Positions 1 through 5,678 are shown, counted from the stretch's first letter. The stretch is DNA of 21,010 bases from an uncultured Clostridia bacterium (GCA_934454035.1 CAKSFY010000031.1:1-21010), one strand, 5' to 3'. Notes: a model not told the origin generated them from the sequence alone. Numbers and translations: made by a program.

Positions 1-132
1 ATCTTTATTTACATTGTACGGCGGAGAAGTAACAATCAAATCTATATGATTTTCGGGTATTTTTTCATCGGTCAGCATATCACCCTGCAATATAACCGAG
101 TTTTCGTCTTTATAAAAAATTCTCGTACCCAT
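1..132 (-). CDS. DNA methyltransferase, N6-adenine/N4-cytosine type (5' part only)
   Basis: Reading leftward from an ATG at 132, 44 codons remain open to the window edge. The protein starts MGTRIFYKDENSVILQGDML and contains DLIVTSPPYNV at about residues 31-41. The (D/S)PPY motif is catalytic motif IV of amino-methyltransferases acting on adenine N6 or cytosine N4 (N6_N4_Mtase family). The upstream LQGDML segment resembles the 'GD' strand that usually precedes it in such proteins. The start lies 2 bases after the stop of the small HTH gene, with no strong ribosome site of its own, which suggests translational coupling. Such HTH-methyltransferase pairs are often followed by a restriction endonuclease, but that part is outside the window. 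Target specificity cannot be told. Confidence 0.85.
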   Translation of the reverse strand, partial: MGTRIFYKDENSVILQGDMLTDEKIPENHIDLIVTSPPYNVNKD

Positions 133-134
133 AG

Positions 135-308
135 CTACTTGTTCCGTGTTTCGCTCAAATACTTGTCTATATCCGCCTTTTGTATTCTCCAAGATTTACC
201 TACCTTTGAAGCTGTCAGCTCTTGTCTTGTAATCAAGCGCCTTACGGTTTTGTCACACACCTTTAAATATTCCGCCGCCTGCGCTATTGTCATCAAACTA
301 TCGGGCAT
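135..308 (-). CDS. Small excisionase-family HTH DNA-binding protein
   Basis: This 57-residue protein has the winged-HTH layout of the excisionase/MerR-like HTH_17 family: MTIAQAAEYLKVCDKTVRRL forms the helix-turn-helix, followed by a wing with KVGKSWRI and a C-terminal ADIDKYL helix. I start it at the ATG at 308 because GGAGGT lies 8 bases upstream; the longer frame from 329 has that site inside it. It is followed after 2 bases by the DNA methyltransferase, so it is probably the regulator of that modification gene rather than the element's excisionase, which has its own candidate next to the integrase. A promoter with TTGACT and TATTAT lies just upstream. Confidence 0.75.
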   Translation of the reverse strand: MPDSLMTIAQAAEYLKVCDKTVRRLITRQELTASKVGKSWRIQKADIDKYLSETRNK

Positions 309-336
309 ACCGTAATACCTCCATTTCATTTATATT

Positions 337-365
337 ATAATATCATATTTTTGTTAGAAAGTCAA
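337..365 (-). promoter_or_regulatory. Promoter for the HTH-methyltransferase pair
   Basis: On the minus strand TTGACT (365-360) and TATTAT (342-337) are separated by 17 bases. An overlapping TATAAT (339-334) would give a 20-base spacer and is less favoured. The site lies directly upstream of the GGAGGT and ATG of the small HTH gene. It implies that the methyltransferase cargo is transcribed independently of the mobilization genes. Confidence 0.6.
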
Positions 366-407
366 GGTGTTTACGGTAATTTATTGGACACATTTGGACA
401 CAGGCAC

Positions 408-438
408 TCTCCGCACCAATACAAAATCGGTGCGGAGA
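408..438. terminator. GC-rich hairpin between tnpV and the methyltransferase cargo
   Basis: TCTCCGCACC (408-417) and GGTGCGGAGA (429-438) form a perfect 10-bp stem with an 11-base loop. It starts 11 bases after the tnpV stop, where a terminator is expected, but no T-run follows on the minus strand. It may therefore be an RNA-stabilising hairpin or a protein site instead. Next to it TTGGACACA occurs twice with a 10-base period (384-392 and 394-402). Confidence 0.45.
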
Positions 439-448
439 ATCTTGATTA

Positions 449-817
449 TTATTTATATACAATGTCGCTGTAAATCTTTTCTTCCGCCTGTGCCTTAATA
501 TTGTTCATTAACCCCACCCATTTGAGTTGATTTTCGGCTTTTAATTGCTCTGTAATGCCCTGTTTTTCTGCGAGCAAGGAAATTAGCCCGGTTAACTCTT
601 TTTTCGCTTTTAAATCGACTTGATGCAAATAATCTGACAGATTTCCGCTTAACATCAATGCCGTATACATTGCCGGATGATTTTCTTTAATAAACTTTTT
701 GTGCAACCTCCCGTATTTTCCGATTCGTGCATTTGTTTTCGGAGTTTGCAAATTTGGAATACAGTAATCACCAACCCTTATGTAAGTTCCGCCGTTCTTT
801 TCAAATATTGATTTCAT
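449..817 (-). CDS. tnpV: TnpV-family transposon-encoded protein
   Basis: The 122-residue product matches my memory of the TnpV family first described in Tn4451-like mobilizable elements. It has an N-terminal MKSIFEKNGGTYIRVGDYCIPNL, a central IGKYGRLHKKFI and the conserved LKAENQLKWVGLMNNIKAQAEE near the C-terminus. The ATG at 817 is chosen because AAGGAG sits 8-9 bases upstream; a longer in-frame start at 862 lies inside a palindrome and has no ribosome site. The biochemical role of TnpV is not established; it travels with mobilization genes and is not needed for the tyrosine recombinase reaction as far as is known. It is the last gene of the leftward mobilization block, downstream of the relaxase. 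Confidence 0.85.
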   Translation of the reverse strand: MKSIFEKNGGTYIRVGDYCIPNLQTPKTNARIGKYGRLHKKFIKENHPAMYTALMLSGNLSDYLHQVDLKAKKELTGLISLLAEKQGITEQLKAENQLKWVGLMNNIKAQAEEKIYSDIVYK

Positions 818-847
818 TTTAACGTTCTCCTTTCGATAATCATTCTG

Positions 848-870
848 ACGGGAATGTGGCACATTCCCGT
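848..870. repeat. 23-bp palindrome, copy 1
   Basis: ACGGGAATGT and ACATTCCCGT are perfect inverted arms around a GGC centre. An identical 23-base copy is at 2357-2379, so the two copies bracket the relaxase gene and the candidate oriT. It lies in the 74-base gap between the relaxase stop and the tnpV start. There is no T-run after it on the minus strand, so it is not a typical intrinsic terminator. Confidence 0.9.
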
Positions 871-891
871 TAAAATCATTATGATAATAAT

Positions 892-2031
892 TTATTTTTC
901 TTTTTGTAATTTCTTTGATAATTTACGCTCTTTATCAATCTGCTTCAGCCATTGTTCAACTTGCGAAATACCGAACCGGTCTTTGATTTTATTAAACTTT
1001 CTGACCTCGACATTGCTTTTGCTCAACTCCAAATTTTTCTCCCAATTCACCTTTTTAAGTTTCTCGTTACTTGCTTTTAACGCCTCCGTTTGCATTAATA
1101 ATTTTTCTGCATTTTTCTCGGCGGTAAACACTCGTCGGGCAAGTGTTTTTATAATTTTTATCAGCTTGTTTACAAACGGCATTATTATATCGTTTCTGTA
1201 TTTCTTTGCTGACATAAAAGGCGGCGGCTCCGGTATTTTTAATGCCTCATCTTCAAGCTTTTGAGCCGTGACAAGTGCGTATTCCTCCGCATTTTTATAT
1301 TTTGAAATGTCGGATTCAAGCTCTTGTTTTTTATCCTCGAGCCTTTTAACCTCTTCGATAAGTTTATCACGCTTAAACTCACTTACGGATTTATGCTTTT
1401 CGTGCGTTCCCTTTTCGTCCCACTCAATTCCGTGTTCAAGCATAATATTTGACAATGCTTCTTTTTCGGATTTCGCCCATTGAGCACGCTCCGTATTGCT
1501 TCGACCTGTCCCGATAAAGCCTTGTTGTTTTAATGCACCTTTCATCGAAACTCTTGTGTCAAGTCCCCGCTTGCTTCCTGTCGTAAACGGAACAAAGTCA
1601 ATGTGCAAATGCGGTGTTGCTTCGTCCATATGTAAGTGAGCGGAGAACACATACAAGTTAGGATTTCTCTCTTGAAAACCTTTCATATATTCGTCAAGAA
1701 TTTTCTTTGCAAGCTGTCCGTTTTGGGTTTCGGCGCCCATATTATCTTTATCGCCTATCTGCACAATAATTTCTTGAAACGGTTTTTCCTGTTTGCTCTC
1801 TCGGCTGATTTTTTTATAATAATTTTTAAATTGCCTGTCAGAGCGTGTCTGTCTTGCGTTATAATTTTTAACCGCTTCATCGAACAGTTTATGATATACC
1901 GTTCGGATGTTTTCATTGCAGTAAGTTATGTTGTCGGGGGTTCGTCCCTTATCAACATTTTCTGCCGTAAATTTTCTGCCATTATGATTTACCGAGCCTT
2001 TGCCCGTCATTATTGATATTGTTCTTTTCAT
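892..2031 (-). CDS. mobV: MobV-family relaxase (Pre/Mob plasmid recombination protein)
   Basis: The 379-residue protein is a relaxase of the Pre/Mob (MobV) family, which nicks oriT and pilots the transferred strand. The key signature is HLHMDEATPHLHIDFVPF at about residues 133-150: the HxDExTPHLH metal-binding motif of this family. Upstream are KRTISIMTGKGSVNHNGRKF, including the conserved N-terminal segment, and QEIIVQIGDKDNMG. After about residue 240 the chain becomes a long charged, Lys/Glu-rich coiled coil, typical of these proteins and likely involved in membrane or coupling-protein contacts. I place the start at the ATG at 2031, where GAGGTG lies 9 bases upstream; the longer frame to 2115 runs into inverted repeats. 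It closely resembles relaxases of Firmicutes IMEs. Transfer would need a helper's conjugation apparatus. Confidence 0.92.
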   Translation of the reverse strand: MKRTISIMTGKGSVNHNGRKFTAENVDKGRTPDNITYCNENIRTVYHKLFDEAVKNYNARQTRSDRQFKNYYKKISRESKQEKPFQEIIVQIGDKDNMGAETQNGQLAKKILDEYMKGFQERNPNLYVFSAHLHMDEATPHLHIDFVPFTTGSKRGLDTRVSMKGALKQQGFIGTGRSNTERAQWAKSEKEALSNIMLEHGIEWDEKGTHEKHKSVSEFKRDKLIEEVKRLEDKKQELESDISKYKNAEEYALVTAQKLEDEALKIPEPPPFMSAKKYRNDIIMPFVNKLIKIIKTLARRVFTAEKNAEKLLMQTEALKASNEKLKKVNWEKNLELSKSNVEVRKFNKIKDRFGISQVEQWLKQIDKERKLSKKLQKEK

Positions 2032-2101
2032 TTTACTTTTCACCTCATTTCCGATTGACCGAACGCTGTATTTGTGAACGCAGTGAACATTCAAAGGTTT
2101 T

Positions 2102-2122
2102 GTTACTTTTGTCAAAAGTAAC
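2102..2122. repeat. 21-base palindrome upstream of the relaxase
   Basis: GTTACTTTTG (2102-2111) and CAAAAGTAAC (2113-2122) are perfect 10-bp inverted arms around a single T. It lies about 70 bases upstream of the relaxase start. It could be a relaxase or MobC binding site, or an operator controlling the relaxase gene. I see no T-run that would make it a terminator. Confidence 0.8.
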
Positions 2123-2197
2123 GCAAATGCACTTTTGTCAGCGGACTAACAAAAGATGCGGCTGCCTGCGGCAGTTTGCGCTCTTGCAGAGGGCTTG

Positions 2198-2240
2198 TTC
2201 GGCTATCGCCGAAGTGTGTGCCGCTTATGACCGCACACAC
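2198..2240. other. oriT: Candidate origin of transfer (oriT)
   Basis: Two inverted repeats are directly adjacent: TTCGGC-TATC-GCCGAA (2198-2213), then GTGTGTGC (2214-2221) pairing with GCACACAC (2233-2240). On the plus strand a short hairpin is therefore immediately followed by GTGTG. The MobV oriT of pMV158 likewise has a hairpin just 5' of the GTGTG after which the strand is nicked. From this I infer a possible nick near 2218, but the match outside GTGTG is poor, and the orientation relative to the relaxase gene may differ from pMV158. The location upstream of the relaxase supports the call. Confidence 0.5.
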
Positions 2241-2356
2241 CGCAAACGGTAGGATTTTCTGTAAAAAAATCCACCGTCTGCATAGGTTAAGAACGCTCAA
2301 AATTTTTCTCGTTCTCACCGAAGGCAAGCCGTCACTTTTGTTCCTTAATTGCCTAT

Positions 2357-2379
2357 ACGGGAATGTGGCACATTCCCGT
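2357..2379. repeat. 23-bp palindrome, copy 2
   Basis: This is identical in all 23 bases to 848-870: arms ACGGGAATGT and ACATTCCCGT with a GGC centre. It lies 18 bases beyond the stop of the small complexin-like gene and about 330 bases upstream of the relaxase. A related but longer inverted repeat sharing the half-site GGGAATGTGG lies upstream of the helicase gene (3811-3859). Confidence 0.9.
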
Positions 2380-2397
2380 CATATCTCTAAAAAAGGA

Positions 2398-2631
2398 TTA
2401 CCACCGAAAGCTCTCCGACACACCTTTTTCATCGAGATATTTTTTGCGTGCTTCCTCACGCTCTTGCTCTGTCGGAGCAGTTTTGTATGTTGTGTAATAC
2501 TCACGCATTACCATTAAATTTAATTTTTTCTCAAGCTCACTTTTAATATCATCTTCGTATTCGTATATATCGAAGTGATGATATTTAATCAGCTTAATAA
2601 ATAAATCTCTTGAAATCTGCACTTTTTTCAT
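2398..2631 (-). CDS. Small charged 'complexin-like' mobile-element protein
   Basis: This 77-residue protein has a high content of Lys, Glu and Tyr: MKKVQISRDLFIKLIKYHHF, a central helix-forming ELEKKLNLMVMREYYTTYK, then TAPTEQEREEARKKYLDEKG and a terminal SESFRW. Homologues are common in IMEs of gut Firmicutes, usually between a helicase/rep gene and the relaxase; databases sometimes label them 'complexin-2', which is not informative about function. The start ATG overlaps by ATGA the stop of the frame that extends from the end of the helicase gene, which suggests translational coupling. Function is unknown; the conserved position suggests a role in mobilization or replication. Confidence 0.78.
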   Translation of the reverse strand: MKKVQISRDLFIKLIKYHHFDIYEYEDDIKSELEKKLNLMVMREYYTTYKTAPTEQEREEARKKYLDEKGVSESFRW

Positions 2632-2736
2632 ATCCTATCCAATCCTATCTTATCAAATTCCGTGACGGTCGTGACGATATTTTTGATACCCCGACCGTCA
2701 CCGTAAATACCGTCACTATCGTCATAAGCGACACGT
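2628..2736 (-). pseudogene. Probable detached C-terminal tail of the helicase gene (frameshift)
   Basis: The helicase frame stops at 2737, but a frame shifted by one base continues as KRVAYDDSDGIYGDGRGIKN and a TTVTEF segment up to a TGA at 2628-2630. That TGA overlaps the ATG of the next gene as ATGA, the usual form of coupling in operons. The tail looks like the acidic, Thr/Val-rich C-terminus I recall from related helicases. A one-base slip near 2740-2760 would explain it. I see no classical slippery heptamer, so a mutation or sequencing error is more likely than programmed frameshifting. The alternative is that both proteins are intact and the tail is meaningless. Confidence 0.4.
2662..2725. 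repeat. Cluster of GTGACG/CGTCAC repeats with a 10-bp inverted repeat
   Basis: GTGACG occurs at 2662 and 2671, CGTCAC at 2696 and 2711, and the variant CGTCAT at 2720. GTGACGGTCG (2662-2671) and CGACCGTCAC (2692-2701) form a perfect 10-bp inverted repeat with a 20-base spacer. The cluster is directly downstream of the helicase gene. It may be an iteron-like Rep binding region, or only a by-product of a Thr-Val repeat in the shifted C-terminal frame. Confidence 0.6.
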
Positions 2737-3774
2737 TTATCCGGCATCTTCCGGCAAATATTTGAACGAAACCTGTCTGCCGTTATGCGTTCGTGTGTTG
2801 GCATATTCAATTTTGTATTCGCCAAACAATCTGTCAGCATTTACATTCAAATGTCTTGTCAATGAATTAGCCGAAATATCCAAACCGAGCTTTGATACAA
2901 GCTCCGTTGCCGTGCCTGTCCATTTCGGATTTTCGGAACCGATAAATTTTGAAATCCGATCAAGCAGCGGGTCGCTCGGTAATTTCCAAAGCTCGTTTTC
3001 GGTCTTTATCAATTCCCACAAGCAATGCTCCCTGTTAAATTCCAAATACAAGCGTTGGTCTTGCTGATCCCTGCCTACGGCATCAAGCATAGCCTTTGAT
3101 GCCGTACGCTTTTCCTTTTGCAAAATAAACGCTCCGTCTGCCGCTCCGAGCAAACCGTTAGTGCCGGATATGGTTTCAAAGCAATCGTCCGCTTGCTGTT
3201 TTCGTGTGTGATGAACAAGAAGCAGACAAATGTTATTTCTGTCGCTGAATTGTTTAAGCCTTGTCACAATATCATAATCGCTCGCATAACTGAACCTGTC
3301 ACCGTTTATTTCACGGATTTTCTGCAAGGTATCGATTATAATCAATTTTGTATCGTTATATTTCCCCATAAAATATTCAAGCTGTTTGTCCAAGCCGTCG
3401 TTTAACCCGTGTGACTGTGTTGCAAGATATAAATTATCATTTTCGCACTCGCCGAACATTGTGTAAAGTCTGTGCTGAAGCCTTGCATAATCGTCCTCCA
3501 ATGCAAGATATAATACCGTTCCCTTATTAACCTTATAATTCCAAACATCAATTCCTTTACTGATATGATAGGCTATTTGTGCCATAAAGAACGATTTACC
3601 GACCTTCGGAGCACCAACAAACAAATATGTACCGCTGTAAAGTAAGTTCTCGATTATCGGCGTTTTCGGAGGATAAATCTCGTCATACAAGTTTGTCATT
3701 GATTTCGTAGGCAAATAATAAGGGTTATTCATATTTTTGAAATACTCTTGCATATCAAAATCATTCTCATACAT
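2737..3774 (-). CDS. repA: RepA-type hexameric AAA helicase
   Basis: The 345-residue product is a RecA-fold ATPase of the AAA_25/RepA-like family. Visible motifs are Walker A GAPKVGKS (54-61), the LALEDD segment (90-95) that in RepA-type helicases carries the catalytic acid, Walker B LIIIDT (144-149), a sensor strand LLLVHHTRK (184-192), and SGTNGLLGAADGAF (203-216). The C-terminal 90 residues look like a small winged-helix domain. Helicases of this kind unwind DNA during plasmid replication, and in IMEs may support autonomous replication or conjugative processing. AGGTGG lies 8 bases before the ATG. The protein ends at PEDAG, while the next frame continues with a plausible tail, so the C-terminus may be truncated by a one-base shift; the ATPase core is intact. 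Confidence 0.88.
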   Translation of the reverse strand: MYENDFDMQEYFKNMNNPYYLPTKSMTNLYDEIYPPKTPIIENLLYSGTYLFVGAPKVGKSFFMAQIAYHISKGIDVWNYKVNKGTVLYLALEDDYARLQHRLYTMFGECENDNLYLATQSHGLNDGLDKQLEYFMGKYNDTKLIIIDTLQKIREINGDRFSYASDYDIVTRLKQFSDRNNICLLLVHHTRKQQADDCFETISGTNGLLGAADGAFILQKEKRTASKAMLDAVGRDQQDQRLYLEFNREHCLWELIKTENELWKLPSDPLLDRISKFIGSENPKWTGTATELVSKLGLDISANSLTRHLNVNADRLFGEYKIEYANTRTHNGRQVSFKYLPEDAG

Positions 3775-3810
3775 AAAAATTCCACCTCTTTCTATTGAAA
3801 AATCGGCGAA

Positions 3811-3856
3811 AATGTGGTAAACTTATATTTGTAAAATACGGAGTGTTTACCACATT
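3811..3856. promoter_or_regulatory. Long inverted repeat upstream of the helicase gene
   Basis: AATGTGGTAAAC (3811-3822) and GTTTACCACATT (3845-3856) are perfect 12-bp inverted arms separated by 22 bases. The site lies 36 bases upstream of the helicase start. Its right arm continues into CCC, giving CCACATTCCC, the reverse complement of the GGGAATGTGG half-site in the two 23-bp palindromes. A shared operator or structured mRNA leader is plausible. Confidence 0.6.
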
Positions 3857-3861
3857 CCCTT

Positions 3862-3889
3862 TCCCAAAGTATTTGCAGATACTTTGGGA
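3862..3889. terminator. Hairpin downstream of mobC
   Basis: TCCCAAAGTAT (3862-3872) and ATACTTTGGGA (3879-3889) form a perfect 11-bp stem with a 6-base TTGCAG loop, immediately after the mobC stop. On the plus strand it is followed by TTTTACTTTTC, while on the minus (coding) strand no T-run follows. It may terminate, attenuate or process the transcript between mobC and the helicase gene. Confidence 0.5.
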
Positions 3890-3891
3890 TT

Positions 3892-4209
3892 TTACTTTTC
3901 TTGCAGACCGTTATATGTTTTTGCAACCGTTTCGATAACCGCAAGCAAATCACCGTCAACATTTTTTCCGTTTTCAATTCTTTTAAGTTCCGACAGAATT
4001 TCCATCATTTGTTCTCTCATTGCCTTGTAAAGTCTTGAACTCGGTATAACAATTACCTCTCTTTCGAGCAAGCGTTTTATAACATAATCCTGCTTTGTAA
4101 CTCCCGATAGCTTTACTCTCACATTCAAGTCATCCCGCTCCTCGGGTGACATTCTGAACGATACGATTACATTGCGCCATCTTCCTTTTTTATCAACATT
4201 TTTATCCAT
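3892..4209 (-). CDS. mobC: MobC-like mobilization accessory protein
   Basis: This is a 105-residue basic/helical protein with a ribbon-helix-helix-like N-terminus: RNVIVSFRMSPEERDDLNVR, then VKLSGVTKQDYVIKRLLERE and a C-terminal helical region. The 'SPEER..LN.RVKLSG.TKQDYVIKRLLER' layout is that of small mobilization proteins beside integrases and relaxases in Firmicutes IMEs, which help the relaxase to bind oriT. The start at 4209 has AAAGGA 9 bases upstream and overlaps the integrase stop by 8 bases (ATGGATAA), so the two are translationally coupled. Its separation from the relaxase by the helicase gene is common in this element type. It might instead be an RHH regulator. Confidence 0.72.
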   Translation of the reverse strand: MDKNVDKKGRWRNVIVSFRMSPEERDDLNVRVKLSGVTKQDYVIKRLLEREVIVIPSSRLYKAMREQMMEILSELKRIENGKNVDGDLLAVIETVAKTYNGLQEK

Positions 4210-5284
4210 CCAAATCATTCCTTTCATCATCAAGTTTGTTTGCCATATCAACTTGCTTTGACGGAAAAAGGTGAGCATATCTGTATGTAATATCTATGCT
4301 TTCGTGCCCAACTCGGTCGGCAATGGCAACCGCCGAAAATCCCAAGTCAATCAAATGGCTTATGTGACTGTGCCGGAGTCCGTGAATTTTTATTCTCTTA
4401 ACCCCCGCTGCTTTTGAGCCTCGCCGCATTTCGCTGTGCAGAAAGCTCTTTGTAACCGTAAACATTCTGTCATTCGGCTTTATGACGTAAAGCATTTTGA
4501 TATATTCCTCAATTTCCTCACATAAAAATTTCGGCATTTTAATTGTTCGTATGCTTTTCTTTGTTTTCGGCTCCGTAATCACATCACGCCCTTTTATTCG
4601 CTGATAGGATTTGTTTATCCGAAGAAGCCGGTTTTTAAAATCAAAATCGTCGGGAGTAAGCGCAAGCAGCTCGCCGACACGGATACCGCACCAATACAAA
4701 ATTTCAAAAGCATAGAATGACATAGGTTTGTCCATTATGACATCGGCAAATTTTTGATATTCTTCTTTTGTCCAAAACTCCATTTCGCCTGCCTCTTTTT
4801 CGCCTATGTATCCCGCTTTTGCCGCAGGATTGGACTTCAAATCATAATAGCGTATTGCGTGATTAAATATTGCACTCAACTGATTATGCATTGTTTTGAG
4901 ATAGGTTTTTGAGTATGTTTTACCATTTTCATCACGATGAGCAAGAAGCTCATTTTGCCACTTAATAACATCTTTTGCGGTTATTGCGTTCATTTTCTTA
5001 TCCTTAAAGAACGGCAAAACCTTGTTGTAAATGATGTTTTCTTTTGTTAGAAAAGTATTTTCCCGAATACGCTGCTTTAAATCGGAAACATATATCTCGA
5101 CAAAGCTTTCAAAACGCATATCAAGGTCAGCCGATGATTGCATCAAGAACTCTCTTTCCCAATCCAAAGCCGCCTTTTTTGTTTCAAACCCTCGCTTCAT
5201 TTTCTTTTCACGCACCCCCTTCCAATTCGCATAATAAAATGAAGCATACCATTTTCCTGTTTTCTTGTCTTTGTAAGCTGGCAT
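4202..5284 (-). CDS. int: Tyrosine-family site-specific integrase
   Basis: The 360-residue integrase has all three domains. The N-terminal arm-DNA-binding domain is at about 1-46 (YKDKKTGKWYASFYY, then KRGFETKKAALDWEREF). The SAM-like core-binding domain is at about 58-150. The catalytic domain has Arg202 (CGIRVGELL), Lys in TKKSIRT (about 242), His301-Arg304 (HGLRH), His327 (VGHESI) and the nucleophile Tyr336 (TYRYAHLF). All catalytic residues are present, so it should be active. It belongs to the Tn916/phage-like group common in Firmicutes ICEs and IMEs. It is preceded by the excisionase-like gene with 3 bases between them, and its 3' end overlaps mobC. Expression is likely driven from the promoter upstream of the excisionase gene. 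The target is inferred to be the 3' end of guaA. Confidence 0.95.
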   Translation of the reverse strand: MPAYKDKKTGKWYASFYYANWKGVREKKMKRGFETKKAALDWEREFLMQSSADLDMRFESFVEIYVSDLKQRIRENTFLTKENIIYNKVLPFFKDKKMNAITAKDVIKWQNELLAHRDENGKTYSKTYLKTMHNQLSAIFNHAIRYYDLKSNPAAKAGYIGEKEAGEMEFWTKEEYQKFADVIMDKPMSFYAFEILYWCGIRVGELLALTPDDFDFKNRLLRINKSYQRIKGRDVITEPKTKKSIRTIKMPKFLCEEIEEYIKMLYVIKPNDRMFTVTKSFLHSEMRRGSKAAGVKRIKIHGLRHSHISHLIDLGFSAVAIADRVGHESIDITYRYAHLFPSKQVDMANKLDDERNDLDG

Positions 5285-5287
5285 AAC

Positions 5288-5482
5288 TTACGCCTCCTTT
5301 TCATAGTGTTTTGAATAGACCTTTTCCGCAAAATATTCACGGTTGAGTCTGCCGTTAATTACGATATAGCCTTTCGCTTTCATTTCCGTGTTAAGCTCTT
5401 TAATCAGTTTATAAGCATAGGCTTGAGAAACTCCAAGCTCTTTGGCTACCTCGTCGGCTCGCATAAATAATTTGTTGTCCAT
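5288..5482 (-). CDS. xis: Excisionase-like small HTH protein
   Basis: This 64-residue protein carries an N-terminal helix-turn-helix: FMRADEVAKELGVSQAYAYK, followed by a basic stretch and NGRLNREYFAEKVY. Its size, its position 3 bases upstream of the integrase and a strong AAGGAGG 7 bases before the ATG all fit a recombination directionality factor. The HTH (ADEVAKELGVSQAYAYKLIKELN) could also serve as a transcriptional regulator. It is the first gene after a consensus promoter that overlaps an inverted-repeat operator. Confidence 0.72.
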   Translation of the reverse strand: MDNKLFMRADEVAKELGVSQAYAYKLIKELNTEMKAKGYIVINGRLNREYFAEKVYSKHYEKEA

Positions 5483-5502
5483 AAGAAAACCTCCTTCGTT
5501 TT

Positions 5503-5562
5503 ATACAAACTATACTCAAAAGTTTAGTTTGTATTTGATATTATACTAAACTTTTGAGTGTA
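5503..5562. promoter_or_regulatory. Overlapping inverted-repeat operators between xis and the regulator
   Basis: Two inverted repeats share sequence. ACTCAAAAGTTTAGT (5514-5528) pairs with ACTAAACTTTTGAGT (5545-5559), 15-bp perfect arms with a 16-base spacer. ATACAAACTA (5503-5512) pairs with TAGTTTGTAT (5525-5534), 10-bp arms with a 12-base spacer. The first repeat covers the spacer of the xis-int promoter, where a repressor would block RNA polymerase. The divergently transcribed XRE protein is the obvious candidate ligand. Confidence 0.75.
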
Positions 5563-5568
5563 AGTCAA
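5540..5568 (-). promoter_or_regulatory. Promoter for xis-int and downstream mobilization genes
   Basis: On the minus strand TTGACT (5568-5563) and TATAAT (5545-5540) are separated by exactly 17 bases. One arm of the 15-bp inverted repeat fills the spacer. The strength of this promoter contrasts with the tight regulation expected for excision genes, which supports repression through the operator. Confidence 0.8.
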
Positions 5569-5610
5569 TAGTTTTTTGAAAAAAATTTTATTTTTTATAT
5601 TTTATCCGTT

Positions 5611-5644
5611 TTGACTTGATTTTTTTCAAATTATATGATATACT
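5611..5644 (+). promoter_or_regulatory. Promoter for the element's XRE regulator
   Basis: Two overlapping consensus pairs, each with a 17-base spacer, can be read: TTGACT (5611-5616) with TATGAT (5634-5639), and TTGATT (5616-5621) with TATACT (5639-5644). Either would start transcription just upstream of the GAGGTG ribosome site of the regulator. Confidence 0.65.
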
Positions 5645-5678
5645 AAATCAAGAAGTTTAATTTATGAGGTGTATTGCT

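Larger units (their letters stand above)
2032..2397. other. Non-coding relaxase upstream region, rich in inverted repeats
   Basis: This 366-base gap holds no ORF that I accept; the short frames on both strands have no ribosome site or recognisable motif. It contains several inverted repeats: GTTACTTTTG/CAAAAGTAAC (2102-2122), CTGCC/GGCAG (2162-2174), TTCGGC/GCCGAA (2198-2213), GTGTGTGC/GCACACAC (2214-2240) and the second 23-bp palindrome (2357-2379). The word ACTTTTGT recurs at 2105, 2131 and 2334. The position upstream of the relaxase and the hairpin density fit an origin of transfer plus the mob promoter and leader. Confidence 0.7.

Noticed and set aside
1418..1428. TCCCACTCAAT, identical to 6340-6350 at the 3' end of guaA, as a possible second attachment site
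   Set aside because: It lies inside the relaxase coding region and encodes the IEW residues that happen to occur in both proteins; the match stops after 11 bases. A real second junction should lie outside the element genes.
2013..2517. Short open frames on both strands upstream of the relaxase
   Set aside because: They overlap one another and the inverted repeats, have no ribosome site or known motif, and partly run antisense to the complexin-like gene.
3792..3977. Small minus-strand frame of 61 residues between mobC and the helicase gene
   Set aside because: It overlaps the end of mobC in another frame and runs through two inverted repeats; no ribosome site or motif supports it.
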